Of a stretch of 64,000 nt of DNA, positions 56,463-63,903 are shown piece after piece (position 1 is the first letter of the stretch; each line of letters begins with the position of its first letter). The notes beneath the pieces are model-generated. The model had not been told where the DNA came from, did not search any database, and saw only the letters and a list, made by a program, of their open reading frames with translations. Source of the stretch: Nocardia cyriacigeorgica (GTDB taxonomy: Bacteria; Actinomycetota; Actinomycetes; Mycobacteriales; Mycobacteriaceae); assembly GCF_029868385.1 (NCBI RefSeq), contig NZ_JARWNX010000038.1, positions 62,001 through 126,000 of the forward strand. The letters run 5' to 3'. The translations under genes were made by a program, and so were the position numbers.

Positions 56463-57254
56463 CTACTGCGGCAGCCACCTTCCCCCGGGCAGCGCTTCGA
56501 CCAGGGCCGAAATCGCCTGTGCGATCCGGTGATCAGTGCCCGGTGTCACCGTGGACCAGACCTGCTGATCCGGTGCGAACCCGGGCGCGGCGACGAGGCG
56601 ACCGTGCCCGGTGTCGTATACCGCGACCGCCGCGGGCGGCCGGGTCGTGACGCCGTCGATGTGGGCGTAGGCCACGATCTCGGCGTAGGCATGGCAGGAC
56701 GCGAAGGCCAGCCCGTAGCGGGGTGCGTCCTGATCGGCGACGCCGAGCGCGTAGAGGGCATCGGCGTATTCGGCGGAGGTCTGCGCGGCGTCGAGCCGCG
56801 CACCGAGTTCGGCGGCGGGTGCGCTGAAATCGATGACGTCGGCGGCGGCGCAGCGGCCGAGCGCGGCGAGCACCGGCCGGGCGAGGGTGGCGCCGGAACC
56901 GTCGGACCACAGGGTGGTGATGTCGTAGTCGTCGCCGGTGCGTACGGCCAGTGCGTGCTGGTGGCCGCGCCGGGCCAGACAGATCCGGGTCGGTGGACCG
57001 CCGGTGAACACCCGGGCGACCAATTCGCGGTCGGGTTGGGCCAGGGTGAACAGTGCGTCGGCCAGGCTCGGTGCCACCTCACCGTAGGAGTCGATGAGGC
57101 CTGCGCCGGTGAGATCGGCGACCGCGCGCTGTTGGGCGGCGGCCCATTCGTCGTAGGAATCCTGGTGCGGCGCCACCGACAACACCTGCGGCAGGGTCTG
57201 CACCCCGAGGCGTTCGGCGACGGCGAGCAGCCCGTCGTTGGTCACGACCGTCAC
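56463..57254 (-). CDS. EspG-family chaperone, coupled to PPE
   Basis: 263 aa. GTG 57254 overlaps the PPE stop (GTGA). The protein has the EspG layout: an N-terminal sheet and helices (DEWAAAQQRAVADLTGAGLI), then PTRICLARRGHQHALAVRTG, and a C-terminal helical part. EspG binds the tip of the PPE protein of a PE-PPE pair in the cytosol, keeps it soluble and routes it to one ESX system. Position directly after PE and PPE supports this role here. Confidence 0.75.
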   Translation of the reverse strand: MTVVTNDGLLAVAERLGVQTLPQVLSVAPHQDSYDEWAAAQQRAVADLTGAGLIDSYGEVAPSLADALFTLAQPDRELVARVFTGGPPTRICLARRGHQHALAVRTGDDYDITTLWSDGSGATLARPVLAALGRCAAADVIDFSAPAAELGARLDAAQTSAEYADALYALGVADQDAPRYGLAFASCHAYAEIVAYAHIDGVTTRPPAAVAVYDTGHGRLVAAPGFAPDQQVWSTVTPGTDHRIAQAISALVEALPGGRWLPQ

Positions 57255-58225
57255 GCGCCACCTCCCGGTGCGGCGTGTCCCGTCTGCGGTACGGCCGAAT
57301 CGGGCGCGCCGAGGACGGCGGGTGCGGAGACGATGCCGAGATCGGCGCCGAGCGCATCGGTCCCGGCGTCACCGGCCCTCGACTGATATTCCTCGTCCTG
57401 CGCGCCCGCGGCGGCGGCGAACGGGGAGCCCGGAACCAAGGGCACGTTCGCGTGGGAAGACGGAACCTGCTGTGGTGCGACGACTTCCACGGTTTCCGTG
57501 GTAGCGGTCTCGGTATAGGCAGCTGCCTGATACGAGGTCTTGGCGCGTGGAATCGGCCCGAGACCGCCGCCCGGCGCGAACATGCCGGGGGTGACCGGTG
57601 GCAGGGCAGGGGCAGTCGGTGCGGCCGCGGCAGGTGTGACCTGTTCGGCTTCCAATGCCGCGGCCGACACGATCACCGGCGGCGGTTGCTGCGTCCACGG
57701 CCTGGCCAGCGGCTCGCTGGCGGCCTCGTAGCCGCGCATCACCCGTGCGGCGGCGGCCTTGGCGGCATCGGCGTCGGTATCGGTCTGCGCTGCCACGGCT
57801 TTGATCGGCGCTCCGAGGGCCGAGCCGACCTGCTCCAGCAGGCGCTGGATCTCCTGGATGGCGATGATCTCCGCGGTGTTCGGCATGGCGAGACGCGCCA
57901 CTTCATGGGCGGCGACCTGCGTTTCGGCCCGCACCGCGTTGTTCGCCGCCGCCGCGGACGCCTCGGCGAGCCAATCGCGCAACCGCGAGACCTTGTCGAG
58001 CACCTCACGGCTGGTGCCCGACTGCCACGCCCCGCGCAGACCGAGCACGACCCGTTCGAAATCGACCACCGCCGTGCCGAGTTCGGCGGCCAGCTGCGCC
58101 CAGGCGGCACCGGCCTCGGCCAATGGCAGCGAACCCGGTCCGGTGGTGAGTTCACGGGCCAGCCGGTCGGGCTGACGCGCCTCCCAGACCACGCCGGTGA
58201 ACCCGGGCTGCGGTGGTTCGATCAT
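57251..58225 (-). CDS. PPE-family secreted protein
   Basis: 324 aa from ATG 58225, seven bases after GGAG. The first 175 residues fit the PPE domain: PPQPGFTGVVWEARQPDRLA, then GPGSLPLAEAGAAWAQLAAE and RGAWQSGTSREVLDKVSRLR with a WQSG turn, then LAMPNTAEIIAIQE. The family's PPE triplet near residue 10 is PPQ here. The second half is Pro/Ala-rich and ends with a tail resembling those of two other putative substrates in this cluster (EEYQSRAG...GIVSAPAVLG). It starts 31 bases after the PE gene and overlaps the EspG gene, so PE, PPE and EspG are made together. Confidence 0.82.
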   Translation of the reverse strand: MIEPPQPGFTGVVWEARQPDRLARELTTGPGSLPLAEAGAAWAQLAAELGTAVVDFERVVLGLRGAWQSGTSREVLDKVSRLRDWLAEASAAAANNAVRAETQVAAHEVARLAMPNTAEIIAIQEIQRLLEQVGSALGAPIKAVAAQTDTDADAAKAAAARVMRGYEAASEPLARPWTQQPPPVIVSAAALEAEQVTPAAAAPTAPALPPVTPGMFAPGGGLGPIPRAKTSYQAAAYTETATTETVEVVAPQQVPSSHANVPLVPGSPFAAAAGAQDEEYQSRAGDAGTDALGADLGIVSAPAVLGAPDSAVPQTGHAAPGGGA

Positions 58226-58256
58226 CACAGAACTCCGTCGACTCCCCCGGTGCGGC

Positions 58257-58595
58257 CTATGCCGCGCCGCGCGAAGGCATCTCGAAACCCGCGGCACTGT
58301 CGCTTTCGGACCGGCCGAACCCGGTGATCTGGCTGCGCAGCGTGGCGGCCAGTTTGCGCAGTTCGCCGATGCCAGCGGCCGCGCTGTCACCGAAGGACGT
58401 CGCGACCTCGTTCATCGTCTGCGCGGCGATCAGCGACACCTCGTCGGCGCCGGCCGGTTCGACCTGCAATGCGGCCGCCCGCGTGCTGAAGCTGCGCTCC
58501 AGCCGGTCGGCCAGACCGTCGAGCTCGAGCGCCGCCGCCCGCGCACCGGCGGCGTCGAACTGGACCCCATCGAAATCCACACCACTGCGGACCAT
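58257..58595 (-). CDS. PE-family protein
   Basis: 112 aa. The segment LQVEPAGADEVSLIAAQTMN matches the PE domain core, which in mycobacterial PE proteins reads PAAADEVS..AAQ. Two helices of about 35 residues flank it. It contains no tyrosine; where a PE protein normally has YxxxD/E it has FGRSE (in ITGFGRSESDS). The classical N-terminal Pro-Glu is also absent. It is the first gene of the PE-PPE-EspG group and lies 33 bases after the EspA-like gene. Confidence 0.78.
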   Translation of the reverse strand: MVRSGVDFDGVQFDAAGARAAALELDGLADRLERSFSTRAAALQVEPAGADEVSLIAAQTMNEVATSFGDSAAAGIGELRKLAATLRSQITGFGRSESDSAAGFEMPSRGAA

Positions 58596-58628
58596 GACAA
58601 CCTCCTGGATCGGACCGTGCTGACTGCG

Positions 58629-59936
58629 TCAGAGGGTGAGTTCTTTATCCGGCGGTGGCTCGGACTGCGGTTCGGCCGCGCCGACCACCGGCAGCGAGAC
58701 CCCCTCGATATCGCCGACGACCTCGTCGCCGTGCTGACCGGACACCAGATAGTTCGGCATATCGCCGGAGTCGCCCGCGCCACGCGCGCCCGAGGCGGCA
58801 CCCGCCGCACCGGCGGCGCCCATCGGCATCATGGCCGGTCCGGTACCGGCGGTGGTGGCCGCCGACCGGCCACCGACCATGCCTGCCTCGCCGGTCGCGG
58901 CGGCACCGAGTCCGGCGACCCCACCGGGCATCGCGCCCAGCCCGGCGGTGCGGGTGCCGGGCCACGGGCTCAACGGTGCGGCAACAGGGCCGACACCGCC
59001 ACCACCGACACCGCCGCCGCCCACACCACCGCCACCGGCCCCGCCGGGATGGTCCTTGCCGGGTTCGCCGTCCTTCTTCCCGTCCGGGTTCTGCGCACCG
59101 CCCACGGGTTTCGGCGCGAGCAGCGCGCTATTGGCCGCGGCGAGCTGACCGATCGACTGGGCTCCGGTACCGGCCATCGTCATCAACGGGGTGACCATGT
59201 TCAGCAGCTGCATCACCTGCTGCATCGAGTCCACGCCCTTGGGTGCACCGGTGACGGCGACCTTCTTGCCCGCCTGGGTCATATTCCCCGAGTGGCCGAG
59301 CAGTTCGCCGCGAGTCTTGGCCACCACGGCCGTCGCCGAGGTCAAGGCCTCGGTGGTCGCCGCGACCATGAACATCTGTCCGCCCGGAGTGGCGAGCAGC
59401 GGGGCCGAGGCCACCATCGTGGTCAGATATTTGGCGATGATCGCGGTCAGTTCGGCGCCGCCGACGGCGACCGAGGTGGCCGCTCCGGCGAGCACCGTCT
59501 TCTCGGCGGTGCTCTGGGTGGCGAGTTCGGCGCCGTCGCTCTGTGCGTCGGCCGCTTTACCCGCTGCGCTGGTGGCGCCCATGCCCTGCCAGATCGTCAT
59601 CACCGCCTGCAAGGCCGAGGTACCGAGCTGCATCGCGGTGCCGAGGGCGGTGTTCACCGCCTGGAAGACCTGCATCGGATCGGGGCCGCCGCCCGGTGGC
59701 GGTGCGAGCACACCGGTGCCGAAGCTGCTGGCCAGGTCGGTCAGCGGCCGGGCGAGCGCGGCGATGTCGATCACCGGCATCGGCGGTAGTTCGGGCAGGG
59801 GCGCGATCGCGGACAGGTCCGGCAACGGTGGCAGGCCCATATCCGCGAGAATGTCGTTCACCGGACGGTCGATATGAGGCGCGAGAGCACTACCGCGCAG
59901 CAGATCGACGACGGTGGGGTCGGGCTCCGGATTCAT
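58629..59936 (-). CDS. Large putative ESX substrate, EspA/EspE-like by position and composition
   Basis: 435 aa. ATG 59936 overlaps the stop of the EspC-like gene (ATGA). After PLPDLSAIAPLPELPPMPVI comes a long Ala/Gly/Thr-rich helical part with a WQG turn (MTIWQGMGATSAAGKAADAQ, about residue 116). A Gly-rich repeat GGGGVGGGGVGGGGVG (about 311-326) and a small-residue region lead to the ending PNYLVSGQHGDEVVGD. In ESX-1 the EspA-EspC and EspE-EspF pairs have this same organisation, a short EspC-type gene beside a long effector. Sequence likeness to EspA was not tested, so the assignment is inference. Confidence 0.6.
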   Translation of the reverse strand: MNPEPDPTVVDLLRGSALAPHIDRPVNDILADMGLPPLPDLSAIAPLPELPPMPVIDIAALARPLTDLASSFGTGVLAPPPGGGPDPMQVFQAVNTALGTAMQLGTSALQAVMTIWQGMGATSAAGKAADAQSDGAELATQSTAEKTVLAGAATSVAVGGAELTAIIAKYLTTMVASAPLLATPGGQMFMVAATTEALTSATAVVAKTRGELLGHSGNMTQAGKKVAVTGAPKGVDSMQQVMQLLNMVTPLMTMAGTGAQSIGQLAAANSALLAPKPVGGAQNPDGKKDGEPGKDHPGGAGGGGVGGGGVGGGGVGPVAAPLSPWPGTRTAGLGAMPGGVAGLGAAATGEAGMVGGRSAATTAGTGPAMMPMGAAGAAGAASGARGAGDSGDMPNYLVSGQHGDEVVGDIEGVSLPVVGAAEPQSEPPPDKELTL

Positions 59937-60253
59937 TGCAGTGGCGCGGTTGCCGCACCCAGTTCGGCGATCGCGGCGGCGTCGGAGGCCTCATAGGCCG
60001 CCGCGCTCTGATAGGCGGTCACCGCTGTCGCGGCATGCACACCGGCCAGTTCCATGACCGATGACAGATGATTGCCCTGCGCGAAGGCGTAGGACAGGAG
60101 AAACTCCTGCCCGATCAAGCCGAAGACGGGGGCCGCGACGGCCATGGTCGCCGCCTGGTCGGCGCTGCCCGCGGTGGCCACGCTCGTCGCCATCGCCGCT
60201 GCCGCGTCGCCGTAGCGACGGATCGCGTCAGGTGTTGCTACGAGGTCGCTCAT
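59933..60253 (-). CDS. EspC/EspF-like small ESX substrate
   Basis: 106 aa from ATG 60253, four bases after GGGGAG. LVATPDAIRRYGDAAAAMAT, VFGLIGQEFLLSYAFAQ and LAGVHAATAVTAYQSAAAYE follow the family pattern of EspC-type proteins (DUF2580). The C-terminal arm carries YEASD, a YxxxD export signal. In M. tuberculosis EspC is co-secreted with EspA. The overlap with the long gene after it gives the same pairing here. Confidence 0.78.
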   Translation of the reverse strand: MSDLVATPDAIRRYGDAAAAMATSVATAGSADQAATMAVAAPVFGLIGQEFLLSYAFAQGNHLSSVMELAGVHAATAVTAYQSAAAYEASDAAAIAELGAATAPLQ

Positions 60254-60369
60254 CGTACTCCCCGATCCGGTGCTGCTGGATGTTTGGCGCGAATCCCCCA
60301 CCGGGCCAGCTGGCCTCGGTTTGAGCCTGTCGCGAAAAACTATGCCCGGTCAGGGTGAACGTGACGTGT

Positions 60370-60669
60370 CTACCCGGCGACTTCTTCGTTGAATGACACG
60401 ACGATTTCGGCGCGCCGGGCAAAGGCCGCCCTGGCCGCCGCTGCGGCGGTAGCTACCAGCCGCTGCTCGAACTCGGAGGGGGAAAGCTCCGAGATCGCTC
60501 TGGTGAACTGGAGATTCACCAGCGAGCCGTTGCCATCGACCTCGACGGTCATCGCGCCGTCCGGTGCGGTTTCGCTTGCGCGGACCGCGGCCATATCGTC
60601 GGCGAGATCGCGCATGCGATACAACCGGCGACGTACGCTGGCTTCCAGCTCGTCCATAGATTCAAACAC
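60370..60669 (-). CDS. YbaB/EbfC-fold protein, EspL-like
   Basis: 99 aa from GTG 60669, nine bases after AAAGGAA; ATG 60657 (MDELEASVRRRLYRMRDLAD) is the alternative. The long first helix, the central sheet TVEVDGNGSLVNLQF and the final helix with AAAARAAFARRAEIV follow the YbaB fold. EspL (Rv3880c) of the ESX-1 locus is a YbaB-like protein of similar size that supports EspE, EspF and EspH. Position beside EspC- and EspA-like genes supports the comparison. Confidence 0.7.
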   Translation of the reverse strand: MFESMDELEASVRRRLYRMRDLADDMAAVRASETAPDGAMTVEVDGNGSLVNLQFTRAISELSPSEFEQRLVATAAAAARAAFARRAEIVVSFNEEVAG

Positions 60670-60720
60670 GAGGTGAATTCCTTTCCCGCACAAGTCCTCC
60701 CACTGATGAAAATCAGCAGT

Positions 60721-61062
60721 TCAGACGGGGCGTAGCCAACTGGCGGGCTCGGTGTCGTAATCCTGCTCGTCGGCCATCTCCTGATCGGCCACCTCGGCGG
60801 CGGTCGGCAGGCCCATCAGCGCGAGCATGTCCTCGGTCAGACCCGCCTGTTCGAGCTGAGCGCGGCGGGCCAGTCCGGCCCGGTTCGCGGCCTGTGTGCA
60901 CAGCCGCAGCACCTCCGCCGCGAGCGCGTCGGGATCACCGCGCAGCTCGGCGCGTTCGATCGAAATGCCCACCGGCAGGCCCTGTTCGGTGGTGCGCACC
61001 GCGATCGCGCCGGTGCGCGAGGTCGCGCTCCATTCGGCCGGTCCTCGATCCTGTTCGGTCAT
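60721..61062 (-). CDS. Small ESX accessory protein, EspD/EspH-like
   Basis: 113 aa. The middle part, SRTGAIAVRTTEQGLPVGIS, then IERAELRGDPDALAAEVLRL and CTQAANRAGLARRAQLEQAG, resembles the central region of EspD and EspH: a strand-strand-helix unit followed by a helix with Arg residues. The end is acidic (DQEMADEQDYDTEPASW). EspD and EspH are cytosolic helpers that stabilise EspA/EspC or EspE/EspF. The match is by eye and is moderate; a YbaB-like fold is the other reading. Confidence 0.55.
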   Translation of the reverse strand: MTEQDRGPAEWSATSRTGAIAVRTTEQGLPVGISIERAELRGDPDALAAEVLRLCTQAANRAGLARRAQLEQAGLTEDMLALMGLPTAAEVADQEMADEQDYDTEPASWLRPV

Positions 61063-61102
61063 CGCGAATCCTCCCGATCGTCCCCGGCGGCTCGTCGCCG
61101 CC

Positions 61103-61888
61103 TCATACCCGCTCGTCCTTGATCGCCCGGATCACCGCGGCGACCCTGGTGTTGATGGTGTTGGTCAGCGATCTCCGGTCGGCAGGTCGCGCCACCGGCG
61201 GCGTTTCGTCACCGATGACGTAGCGGCCGTCGTCTTCGATATCACGCCAGCGCAATCGGTGTCGGGTGATACCGCGCGGGCCGAAGATCGAAAAGCCCTG
61301 CACCACATCGATGGTTCCGTAGCTCGGCGCGGGCGCGGCGAGGAACGCCGCGCCGCGTTGTGCGGTGGAATCGTCGAACGAGTCGTGGACCGCGGAGCCG
61401 CCATAGGTGTGGTCGAGGTCGTCGCCGGGGCTTTCCGCCGGTAACACCACATCCCGCTGTTTACCGGCCCTCGCCTCGGGCATCGCGGCGACCACGGCAT
61501 CGGCCAGACCGACGGCATCACATTCGGTGACGGTGAATCCTCCGCTGTGCCAGTAGGTCTCACCGGGCAGCTGCCGCACCAGATAGCCGCTGTCGTGGCG
61601 TCGCGCACCGATCAACCGCACCAGCCCCTTCGGTTCGCGCGGTTCCCGACCGTCACCGCCGTTGACCACGATCCGCAAGTCGGGATCGGCGATGGCGGCG
61701 AGCACCGGGTCGAACGAGGTGCCGAGCCGGCGGCGCAGTTGCTCCTGCGCCGCCAGCAGTTCGGCCTTGAATCGCTCCGGGTCCTCGGTGCGTCCGGTGT
61801 AGAACAGCGGGAACGGCAGCCCGCCGCGCCGCAGCGACTTCCACAGCACGAAGAACTCGGTATCGCTGAATTCCCAGGTCCGGTTCAT
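61103..61888 (-). CDS. EspG-family chaperone, second copy
   Basis: 261 aa. ATG 61888 overlaps the stop of the 609-aa gene. WEFSDTEFFVLWKSLRRGGL, FPLFYTGRT and PDLRIVVNGGDG, then YLVRQLPGETYWHSGGFTVT and ECDAVGLADAVVAAMPEARA, are typical of EspG proteins from Nocardia-like genera. It is only distantly related to the EspG at 56463. Coupling to the 609-aa gene suggests it serves that protein rather than the PPE protein, which is inference. Confidence 0.78.
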   Translation of the reverse strand: MNRTWEFSDTEFFVLWKSLRRGGLPFPLFYTGRTEDPERFKAELLAAQEQLRRRLGTSFDPVLAAIADPDLRIVVNGGDGREPREPKGLVRLIGARRHDSGYLVRQLPGETYWHSGGFTVTECDAVGLADAVVAAMPEARAGKQRDVVLPAESPGDDLDHTYGGSAVHDSFDDSTAQRGAAFLAAPAPSYGTIDVVQGFSIFGPRGITRHRLRWRDIEDDGRYVIGDETPPVARPADRRSLTNTINTRVAAVIRAIKDERV

Positions 61889-63714
61889 TTCTCCACAACC
61901 GGTTTGGCCACCACCGGCGCGTCGCCCAGCGCCTCTTCGATGTGCTCGGCGGAGTCGAGGTAGTCGGCGCGCTTGTATTCCTTGCTGCCCTGCTGGCCGC
62001 CGCCCGCACCCGCGCCCGCCGGACCCATACCGCCGGGCGCACCGGGCGCACCCGCCATCGGCGCCAGACCCGCACCGCGCATGGCACCGGCGGCCGCACC
62101 GGCGACCGATGCGCGCGGGAACAATTTCGAGGCCTGGGTCTGCGCGGGCTCCTTCGGCAACCCACCGAGCGCACCGGCACCGCCACCCGCGCCACCGCCA
62201 CCCGCGCCCTTGCCGCCGCCGAGCCCACCCTTCAGATTGGGCAGGTCCTTACCCAGACCCGACAGTGCCTGCGGCAAACCGGCGAGACCGGCCTGCTGCA
62301 TCGCCTGCTGGGCAGCCTGAAGTCCCTGCTGGGCGGCTTGCTGCGCCTGTTGCAGACCCTGCTGGAGGCCCTGCTGGACCTGCTGCGCGGCCTGTTGAAC
62401 GGCCTGCTGTTGCTCCCGCTGGGCGGCCTGCTGCTGGGCGAGCTGCTGTTGCTGGCGGAGCTCATCGGCCTGACGCTTGGCATCGGCGTCGGCCTTGGCC
62501 TGCATGGCCTCCGAATCACGCTGCTGCTGGGCGAGGGCCTGCTGATCCTTGGCGAATTTCGCCAGATCGGCCTGCTGCTGTGCCGCGGCGCCACCACCGG
62601 TGCCGCCGCCCCCGTTGCCGCCGCCGTTGTTTCCGTTGTTCCCGTTGTTGTTGTTGTTGTTATTGTTCCGGTTGTCATTGGGGTTGTCGGACGGAATCTC
62701 CACCACATCCGACGGTTTGGGCAGGATCGGAATCGCGGTGGCGCAGGCGGTGATCCCCGGGTCGTACCAGTTCTCGTAAACCTGTCTGGCCAGTTCGAGC
62801 TGCGCGTGCTCCTGATCGTCCGGGGTGTAGGCCACACTCTTGTCCGGCATGCCGTAGACGGTGTTCGCGGTCCAGCCGGACGCGTTCACCAGGTTGTCGC
62901 CGAGCTGCTGCATCGCCGTCAGCAGCGGGGCGCTCTTATTGGTGTACATCCGGATGGCCTTGGCCGCGCTATCGGCACCGGTGCCCTTCCAGCGCTCCGA
63001 TTCCACCAACCCGAGAATGCTCTGGTCGAAGTTCGAGAACGCGGACTTCAGTTGCAGTTTCATCCGCATCCAGTCGCCGCCTGCCACGGCGATGAACGCC
63101 GGTTTGCCGCGGATCTGGTCGCCGAGCCACCAGAGCTGGTTGAAGTTGAGGGTCTGCGCGGGCGGCACCGACACCGCGAAACCCTGCGAACCTTTGCTAC
63201 CGGCCAGATCGAGCAGACTGTCGGGAAGCCCGCCGTACTTCTTGTCCTTGTCCTGGTAGTTGCCGAGATTGGGGATATCGGGTGAGATGTCCACCCAGCG
63301 ACCGTCGTACATCTCCTCCTGCTGGACATGTTTGACCAGGTCACCAGCGTTGGCGGAGCGCACCATACCGTCGAAATGGCTTTTGCCGTCGCCGTCGGTG
63401 CCCTTGTACAGATTCCCCGCGATGACGAAGGACTCGCCGAGATCGGTCGCGATGCGCTTGTGTTCCTTCATGACCTCGTCACGGAACTCCGCCGCCACCT
63501 CGGCGAACTTATCGGCCAGACGGACCGCGCCGGGGAAGTGCCCGAGCCCTTCGATTTTCAGGATGTCATCGAGGCTGCTGGTAACGACGTTGAACACATC
63601 GAGCAGATCCGCGCAGTAGGTCGCGGCGTCCTTGGCGACGCCCGGATCGAACACCAGACCGCCGTTGCCCGCCTGACTGCGGAGATTGCCCCAAGGATTG
63701 TTCTCTCCGGCCAT
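61885..63714 (-). CDS. 609-aa glutamine-rich putative ESX substrate
   Basis: 609 aa, with AAGGAG eight bases before ATG 63714. The N-terminal 320 residues are ordered, with a helix pair (AVRLADKFAEVAAEFRDEVM) and WKGTGADSAAKAIRMYTNKS, a WXG-type turn at about residue 241, so this part may be a WXG/PPE-like helical hairpin with an inserted domain. Next come an Asn tract, Gly-rich DNA-slippage-prone sequence, a Gln/Ala coiled-coil-like part (about 375-470) and a Gly-rich part. The end has EYKRAD (a YxxxD match) then ADYLDSAEHIEEALGD. No signal peptide. EspG follows with overlap. The plan recalls EspB or EspK, but I do not recognise an orthologue. Confidence 0.65.
   Translation of the reverse strand: MAGENNPWGNLRSQAGNGGLVFDPGVAKDAATYCADLLDVFNVVTSSLDDILKIEGLGHFPGAVRLADKFAEVAAEFRDEVMKEHKRIATDLGESFVIAGNLYKGTDGDGKSHFDGMVRSANAGDLVKHVQQEEMYDGRWVDISPDIPNLGNYQDKDKKYGGLPDSLLDLAGSKGSQGFAVSVPPAQTLNFNQLWWLGDQIRGKPAFIAVAGGDWMRMKLQLKSAFSNFDQSILGLVESERWKGTGADSAAKAIRMYTNKSAPLLTAMQQLGDNLVNASGWTANTVYGMPDKSVAYTPDDQEHAQLELARQVYENWYDPGITACATAIPILPKPSDVVEIPSDNPNDNRNNNNNNNNGNNGNNGGGNGGGGTGGGAAAQQQADLAKFAKDQQALAQQQRDSEAMQAKADADAKRQADELRQQQQLAQQQAAQREQQQAVQQAAQQVQQGLQQGLQQAQQAAQQGLQAAQQAMQQAGLAGLPQALSGLGKDLPNLKGGLGGGKGAGGGGAGGGAGALGGLPKEPAQTQASKLFPRASVAGAAAGAMRGAGLAPMAGAPGAPGGMGPAGAGAGGGQQGSKEYKRADYLDSAEHIEEALGDAPVVAKPVVEK
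62629..62690 (-). repeat. AAC trinucleotide tract coding poly-asparagine
   Basis: On the plus strand GTT units recur, with an uninterrupted run near 62643-62660, coding Asn-rich sequence with eight Asn in a row. It is far less GC-rich than its surroundings and can slip in replication in multiples of three, changing length without breaking the frame. Confidence 0.7.
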
Positions 63715-63903
63715 CGCCTCAGCTCCTTCCCACTCGGCGCCGGTGCCGATACCGCACCGGCCCCACCCCGTCGCACGGCCGCCACCTCGTGGGGCGCCGA
63801 CGATTCCACGCTGATTTCACGGTGCGCGATCATCCCGTGGAGAAACTGAACGGCAGGTGGCCGCACGATGAATCATGTTCGGGCGGGGCGCATGCACCGG
63901 TGG

